DNA of 10,457 nucleotides. It comes from an uncultured Collinsella sp. GTDB lineage: Bacteria; Actinomycetota; Coriobacteriia; Coriobacteriales; Coriobacteriaceae. Where the stretch lies: positions 1-10,457 of the forward strand of contig CABUHP010000039.1 in assembly GCA_902491415.1 (NCBI GenBank), given 5' to 3'. Positions 6,541-10,457 of the stretch are shown here, piece after piece (the first letter of the stretch is position 1; every line of letters starts with the position of its first letter). The notes beneath the pieces are model-generated. The model made no database searches. It worked only from the letters and a program-made list of their open reading frames with translations, and was not told the DNA's origin. Both the position numbers and the translations under genes were made by a program.

Positions 6541-7968
6541 CTAGAGCGTGCGGAGCAGGGCGATGAGGAAGCGGGTGCCTTGGAGGTAGGCGCGACGGGT
6601 GATGCGCTCGTTGGTGCCGTGGACGCCGCGGTCGCATTCGTCATCGTCGACCACAAAGGCGGAGAAGCGGATGCACTCGCGGCAAATGCGCTGGTAGTTG
6701 GCGGCATCGGTTGCGCCAATCACGGTCGAGGGCACGATGCTGATCGGCTCTTGGCCCACCGCAGACGATCCGTTTTCCTCCGTCCCCTTGGGATCACGGA
6801 AATAGCGGGCGGCGATGGCGCGAACGGCCTCGAGCCCCGGACCGCCCACGCGCGGGGACGGCGAGGGCTCGGAGCTGCCGGGGCCCAGCTCGACCTCGAC
6901 TCGGCCAGCGAGCCCAGCGGTGGCAACGGCCTCGCGGCAGCAGGCCACGACATCGGCCACGCTCGTGCCCTCGAGCATGCGGAAGTTGATATTGGCCCAC
7001 ATATCCTGCGGCATTACGTTGGCACCGGTACTGCCGCCTTCGATTTGCGTGGGCGCGCAGGTGGTGGTTACAAGCGGGTACAGCTTTTTGCTGGCGAGGC
7101 AGTCGCGCACGATGGCATCCTTGCTGGCAGCAATCTCGTCTGCGGTATAAAGCCCCAGCTCGACGAGCTGCGCGGCAAGCAGGTCGGTCACACGCGCCGG
7201 CCACTCGATATCGCAAATCGCGGCAATAGCGCGGCTGAGCACTTCGAGCGACGTGCCGCCGTAAGGGTTGGAAGAATGCCCGCCTTCGCTCTTCGTCCTG
7301 AGCACGATATCGGCATAGCCCTTCTCGGCAAGATCGGCATGCATAAGCCAACCCTCACCTGCGCTGTACTCGGCAGCCGCAACGATACGATAGTCGCCCT
7401 CGTCGATCAGGTACTCAAGCTCAACGCCACGCTCCTCGAGCGCGCGACCAATGGCACCCGCGCCGTACTGCGTGGTCTCCTCATCCTGGCCAAAGGCCAG
7501 CAGCAGCGTTCGTTCGTGTTGCCAGCCGTGCGCCAGCGCATACTCAACGGCCTCTAAGATGCCCGCAACCTGGTCTTTCATATCGATGGCGCCGCGACCC
7601 CAAATATAGGTGTCGTCCACGTGCCCGCTAAAGGGATCGTGCGTCCAGTCCGTCTCGGTGCCCGGCACCACGGGAACCACGTCCATGTGGCCCATGAGCA
7701 TGACCGGCTTGAGGGCGGGGTCGGTGCCGGCAAGCGTCACGAGCAGCGAATGGTCGATGAGCTCGACCTCGCCCGTCGCAAACACGCGCGGCCAGCCCTG
7801 CTGCATATAGGCGCGCAGGTCGTCAAACGCCTGCCAGTCCACCGTCTGGGCATCCATGCTCGAAATCGTCGGAAACGACAGCACGCGGCCCAGGCGCTCG
7901 CACGCGCCGACCTCATCGATATCGGCAAAATCATCCTCGTGCGCAAAGAAGCGCCAAACCTCGGCCAT
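6541..7968 (-). CDS. M20-family metallopeptidase (carboxypeptidase / N-acyl amino-acid hydrolase type)
   Basis: The protein is 475 residues, full length for the larger M20 enzymes (CPS1/PM20D1-like). Visible motifs are GHMDVVPV at 93-100 (zinc ligand H94, with D96), WGRGAIDMK at 123-131 (bridging D129), FGQDEE at 159-164 (catalytic E163 and ligand E164), DEG at 189-191 (ligand D189), GGHSSNPYGG at 229-238 in the dimerisation domain (H231), and GVHGTNERI at 448-456 (ligand H450). All metal sites appear intact, so it should be an active two-zinc hydrolase releasing amino acids from small peptides or acylated amino acids; the substrate cannot be read from sequence. I see no signal peptide, so it is cytoplasmic. 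The ATG at 7968 is chosen because GGAGG lies 5 nt ahead; the in-frame TTG at 7980 overlaps that site. It follows the transporter operon across a 57-nt gap holding a hairpin. Confidence 0.88.
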   Translation of the reverse strand: MAEVWRFFAHEDDFADIDEVGACERLGRVLSFPTISSMDAQTVDWQAFDDLRAYMQQGWPRVFATGEVELIDHSLLVTLAGTDPALKPVMLMGHMDVVPVVPGTETDWTHDPFSGHVDDTYIWGRGAIDMKDQVAGILEAVEYALAHGWQHERTLLLAFGQDEETTQYGAGAIGRALEERGVELEYLIDEGDYRIVAAAEYSAGEGWLMHADLAEKGYADIVLRTKSEGGHSSNPYGGTSLEVLSRAIAAICDIEWPARVTDLLAAQLVELGLYTADEIAASKDAIVRDCLASKKLYPLVTTTCAPTQIEGGSTGANVMPQDMWANINFRMLEGTSVADVVACCREAVATAGLAGRVEVELGPGSSEPSPSPRVGGPGLEAVRAIAARYFRDPKGTEENGSSAVGQEPISIVPSTVIGATDAANYQRICRECIRFSAFVVDDDECDRGVHGTNERITRRAYLQGTRFLIALLRTL

Positions 7969-7978
7969 GCCTTCCTCC

Positions 7979-8017
7979 AAAAATAACGTGGCAAAGAGGC
8001 GGTCCCTTTGCCACGTT
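7979..8017 (-). terminator. Rho-independent terminator/attenuator between ATPase and peptidase genes
   Basis: The arms AACGTGGCAAAG (7985-7996) and CTTTGCCACGTT (8006-8017) form a perfect 12-bp stem with a 9-nt loop. On the minus strand the stem is followed by A then five Ts (7983-7979), and those Ts abut the peptidase GGAGG (7978-7974). It starts 8 nt after the ATPase stop codon. Confidence 0.8.
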
Positions 8018-8025
8018 CGCTTGCA

Positions 8026-8811
8026 TTATTTGTCCTCGAGATAACGCGAGAGGAACTCGCGGGTACGCTGGTGCTTGGGGTTGCCAAAGAGCTCTGCCGG
8101 CGCGGCGTCCTCGAGCACTACGCCCTTGTCCATAAAGACCACGCGGTCGGACACCGTGCGGGCAAAGGCCATCTCGTGCGTGACGACGACCATGGTCATG
8201 CCGTCGGCAGCGAGTTTGCGCATGACCTCGAGCACCTCGCCCACGATCTCGGGGTCGAGCGCGGAGGTCGGCTCGTCGAACAGCATGATCTGCGGATTCA
8301 TGCACAGGGCGCGGGCGATGGCCACACGCTGCTTTTGACCACCGGACAGGCGACCCACGGCGGCGTGCGCGAACTTCTCGAGCCCCACGCTCGTCAGATG
8401 CTCCATCGCGACCTTCTCGGCCTCGGCCTTGCTCATCTTTTTGAGCGTGACGGGCGCGAGCGTGCAGTTGTCGAGCACATCCATGTTGTTGAACAGGTTA
8501 AAGCCCTGGAACACCATGCCGATGTCCTCGCGCAGCTTGTTGATGTTGCAGCGCTCGGCCGTGAGGTCCTGGCCGTGGAACCAGATGTGGCCCGCGTCCG
8601 GGGTCTCGAGCAGGTTGAGGCAGCGCAGGAAGGTCGACTTGCCCGAGCCCGAGGCGCCGATAATGGTGACGACCTCGCCGGGGTTAACGGACAGGTCGAT
8701 ACCCTTGAGCACCTCGAGCGAGCCGAAGCTCTTGCGCAGGCCCTCGACGCGGATGAGCGGCTCATTGGTCTGTGCGGCGGCCGCAACGCCGGTAATGGCG
8801 GTATCTGCCAT
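8026..8811 (-). CDS. Polar amino-acid ABC transporter ATP-binding protein
   Basis: This is the 261-residue ATPase subunit that drives import through the adjacent permease at the cytoplasmic face. All nucleotide-binding motifs are present: Walker [10 protein letters not shown] (52-60), Q-loop VFQGFNLF (Q102), signature LSGGQKQR (155-162), Walker [13 protein letters not shown] (175-186) and switch His in VVVTHE (H212). The overall pattern matches GlnQ/HisP-type importers of the polar amino-acid class; which amino acid cannot be told from this subunit. The ATG at 8811 is chosen because GAGGAG lies 7 nt ahead and the conserved domain starts soon after. An upstream in-frame extension of 25 residues would overlap the permease stop and has no family support. 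The gene lies 22 nt after the permease and is the last gene before the terminator. Confidence 0.93.
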   Translation of the reverse strand: MADTAITGVAAAAQTNEPLIRVEGLRKSFGSLEVLKGIDLSVNPGEVVTIIGASGSGKSTFLRCLNLLETPDAGHIWFHGQDLTAERCNINKLREDIGMVFQGFNLFNNMDVLDNCTLAPVTLKKMSKAEAEKVAMEHLTSVGLEKFAHAAVGRLSGGQKQRVAIARALCMNPQIMLFDEPTSALDPEIVGEVLEVMRKLAADGMTMVVVTHEMAFARTVSDRVVFMDKGVVLEDAAPAELFGNPKHQRTREFLSRYLEDK

Positions 8812-8833
8812 GATGATTCTCCTCGTCTTGAGC

Positions 8834-9982
8834 CTAGTTGGAGCTGGGCAGCGTGACCGGAGCCTCGGCGCCGAGCTTTTTGCCAAAGGCCTCGAGCAGG
8901 CGGCTCGCCACGAGCGTCAGGATCAGGTAGACCACGAGCGCCACGCAGTAGACTTCCATCTGGCGATAGTACACGCCGGCGACGGTGGTGGTGGCGTACA
9001 TGAGGTCGAACACACCGATAACCGAGAGCACCGACGAGTCCTTGATGTTGATGATGAGCTCGTTGGTGAGCGCCGGGATCGCGTTTTTAATGCCCTGGGG
9101 GAACACGACTTTGCGCATGGCTTGCCACTGCGACAGGCCCAGCGAGCGTGCTGCCTCGGCCTGGCCGGGATCGATGGACTCGATGCCGCCGCGCAGGACC
9201 TCCATCATGTAGGCGGTGGAGTTGAGCGAGATGGTAACGAGGCCGGCGGTGAAGGTGCTCCAAATCTGGTTGGCCTGAGCGGTCTCGAAGCCCATGCCGC
9301 GCAAAACGGTGAAGCCCGCGTAATAGATGAGCAGGCCCTGGACCATCATGGGCGTGCCGCGCACGATAGTGGAGTAGACGGTCGCAAAGCCGCGGCCGAT
9401 ACTCTTAACGAAGCGCACCAGGTCGTTGTCCACGCGATCGAAGGTCTGAATGCGCAGGAACACAAAAAGCAGCGCCAGGAAAAAGGCAATGACGGTGCCG
9501 AAGGTGGCAAGCGCGATGGTGATCTCGATACCGCGGATGAAGAAGTCCCCGCTCTTGTAGGTCATGTAGACCAGGCTCGACAAAAAGTCGCTGGGGTTGG
9601 AATCCGAGACGATGCTCACCTGCACCAGGTCGATAAACGACATGACGCAACGGTCGATAAAGAAGATCGCCGCGATGGCGACCACAACATAGCTACCCAG
9701 GCGCGCGCCGCGGCGGAAACGCTCGGATGCGAACGGCGACTTTTCGCAATAGTCGCTCCAGTGCATGAGCTTGGTGATGAGCGCTGCCGCCGACGCGACG
9801 AGCCAGGCCCAAAGGATTGCCCAGAGGCAATCCTGGAAGACGCCCGTAGGCGCCAAGAAGCTCAACGGCGTGGGGTTGCGCTGGCTAAACGCCAGACCGA
9901 GCGCCGCGATAACGCTCGTGCCCAGGTACACGTAACGGTGGTCGGCCTTGATAAAGGAGGCCAGACGATTGATGGTTTTCAT
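8834..9982 (-). CDS. Polar amino-acid ABC transporter permease with extended N-terminus
   Basis: The protein is 382 residues. The C-terminal part from about 147 is a standard HisM/GlnP-type permease: [14 protein letters not shown] (208-221) and the EAA loop [19 protein letters not shown] (273-291), which docks the ATPase, followed by [17 protein letters not shown] (307-323) and a final membrane helix at about 343-360. Family members are usually a little over 200 residues. Here about 145 extra residues precede the domain, with hydrophobic segments at about 18-32, 50-72 and 96-112 that look like added membrane helices. The ATG at 9982 has GGAGG 4 nt ahead. It starts 9 nt after the binding-protein stop, so the two are probably co-transcribed. 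The substrate is likely a polar or charged amino acid, inferred from family. Confidence 0.92.
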   Translation of the reverse strand: MKTINRLASFIKADHRYVYLGTSVIAALGLAFSQRNPTPLSFLAPTGVFQDCLWAILWAWLVASAAALITKLMHWSDYCEKSPFASERFRRGARLGSYVVVAIAAIFFIDRCVMSFIDLVQVSIVSDSNPSDFLSSLVYMTYKSGDFFIRGIEITIALATFGTVIAFFLALLFVFLRIQTFDRVDNDLVRFVKSIGRGFATVYSTIVRGTPMMVQGLLIYYAGFTVLRGMGFETAQANQIWSTFTAGLVTISLNSTAYMMEVLRGGIESIDPGQAEAARSLGLSQWQAMRKVVFPQGIKNAIPALTNELIINIKDSSVLSVIGVFDLMYATTTVAGVYYRQMEVYCVALVVYLILTLVASRLLEAFGKKLGAEAPVTLPSSN

Positions 9983-9991
9983 GCTGCCTCC

Positions 9992-10457
9992 CTATGCCGG
10001 CTGACGATCGAGGCACGCGTCCCACATTTGGTCGCGTTCCTCTTGGCTAATGCCCTTGAGTGTCTTGTCGATGAGTTTAAGCAGCTTGTCCGAGCCCTTG
10101 CGGCAGCCGACGTTTGCCGCGACCTCCTGCTTAAAGCCCTCGCCCTCGGCAAAATGGATGGGGACGATACCGGGATTTTGGGCCATATAGCCCTTCTCGT
10201 TCTCGGTGTTGTAGGTCACGGCATCGCACGTGCCCTGCAGCAGGTTCGAGAACACCGTGGGAACCGAATCGACCGGGTTCTTGTGCACAACGCCCGGGAT
10301 CTCGTCGATGACGGTGTCGAGCATGGTGTCCTTTTGGCCGAGGACCGTGGCACCGCTAAAGTCGCTGAGCTTGGTGGCGTTTTGGTAGGGGGAACCCTCT
10401 TTTACGAACAGGCCAAAGTAACCGATAAAGTACGGATCGGAGAAGCCGACAGACTCC
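9992..10457 (-). CDS. ABC transporter substrate-binding protein, family 3 (5' end outside window)
   Basis: The frame is open from the window edge to the TAG at 9994-9992, giving the last 155 residues. It opens with ESVGFSDPYF, the typical 'FSDPY' strand of bacterial extracellular solute-binding protein family 3. Next comes LSDFSGATVLGQKDTMLDTV, matching the second-lobe entry 'L-x-G-x-x-V-x-x-x-x-G(T/D)', then LLQGTCDAVTYNTE, matching the family's 'G-x-x-DA' turn. The missing part should carry the signal peptide or lipobox and first lobe. The protein would capture an amino acid outside the membrane and deliver it to the permease encoded 9 nt downstream. An internal Met at 10324 is not the start, because conserved family sequence continues upstream of it. 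Confidence 0.88.
   Translation of the reverse strand, partial: ESVGFSDPYFIGYFGLFVKEGSPYQNATKLSDFSGATVLGQKDTMLDTVIDEIPGVVHKNPVDSVPTVFSNLLQGTCDAVTYNTENEKGYMAQNPGIVPIHFAEGEGFKQEVAANVGCRKGSDKLLKLIDKTLKGISQEERDQMWDACLDRQPA

Noticed and set aside
6511..7557. A 348-codon plus-strand frame over the peptidase gene
   Set aside because: It is a shadow of the M20 peptidase, which has every catalytic motif on the minus strand. The plus-strand product has an implausible composition and no recognisable domain.
8008..8856. A 282-codon plus-strand frame over the ATPase gene
   Set aside because: It is antisense to an ATPase with all its nucleotide-binding motifs. The product is His/Leu/Arg-rich and resembles no family.
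1..10457. CRISPR array, tRNA, rRNA, insertion sequence or transposase
   Set aside because: I looked for regularly spaced repeats, tRNA-like arms and transposase frames and saw none. The window is almost fully coding on one strand.

Overview
All genes lie on the minus strand, so transcription runs from high to low coordinates. The DNA is GC-rich with strong G/C preference at third codon positions. That base use, the giant fibro-slime/isopeptide surface protein, the GGAGG-type ribosome sites and the 'GTGRCAAAGGGAC' terminator motif fit a gut Coriobacteriia such as Collinsella. This assignment is inference; there is no rRNA or marker gene to confirm it.

Right part (10457 to about 7985): a polar amino-acid ABC uptake operon in the order solute-binding protein (5' end cut by the window), membrane permease with an extra hydrophobic N-terminal part, and ATPase. 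The first two genes are 9 nt apart and the last two 22 nt apart. A 12-bp perfect inverted repeat followed by a T run closes the operon, directly against the ribosome-binding site of the next gene.

Middle (7968 to 6541): an M20-family metallopeptidase with all expected zinc and catalytic residues. Being next to the amino-acid transporter suggests a shared role in amino-acid or acylated/peptide-bound amino-acid scavenging.

Gap (6540 to 6246): directly after the peptidase stop is one unpaired arm of the same terminator motif. It is followed by an AT-rich stretch with a 12-bp palindrome, a GC-rich hairpin, and a 26-codon reading frame with an excellent ribosome-binding site that crosses a run of seven Gs.

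Left part (6245 to 1 and beyond): one uninterrupted reading frame of at least 2081 codons. It encodes a secreted surface protein: Sec signal peptide, fibro-slime-type domain, two SpaA/Cna-B domains, then seven complete Spy0128/FctA-type isopeptide domains and part of an eighth. The C-terminus, where a sortase signal would be expected, is outside the window.

The main result is the junction before this giant gene. The strong start at 6354 runs out of frame at the G7 tract and stops at a TGA. A tract of six (or nine) Gs would fuse it in frame to the giant protein, while eight gives an immediate stop. This has the layout of a slipped-strand ON/OFF switch for a sortase-type adhesin, read here in an OFF length. 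A one-base homopolymer error in the assembly is the main alternative.
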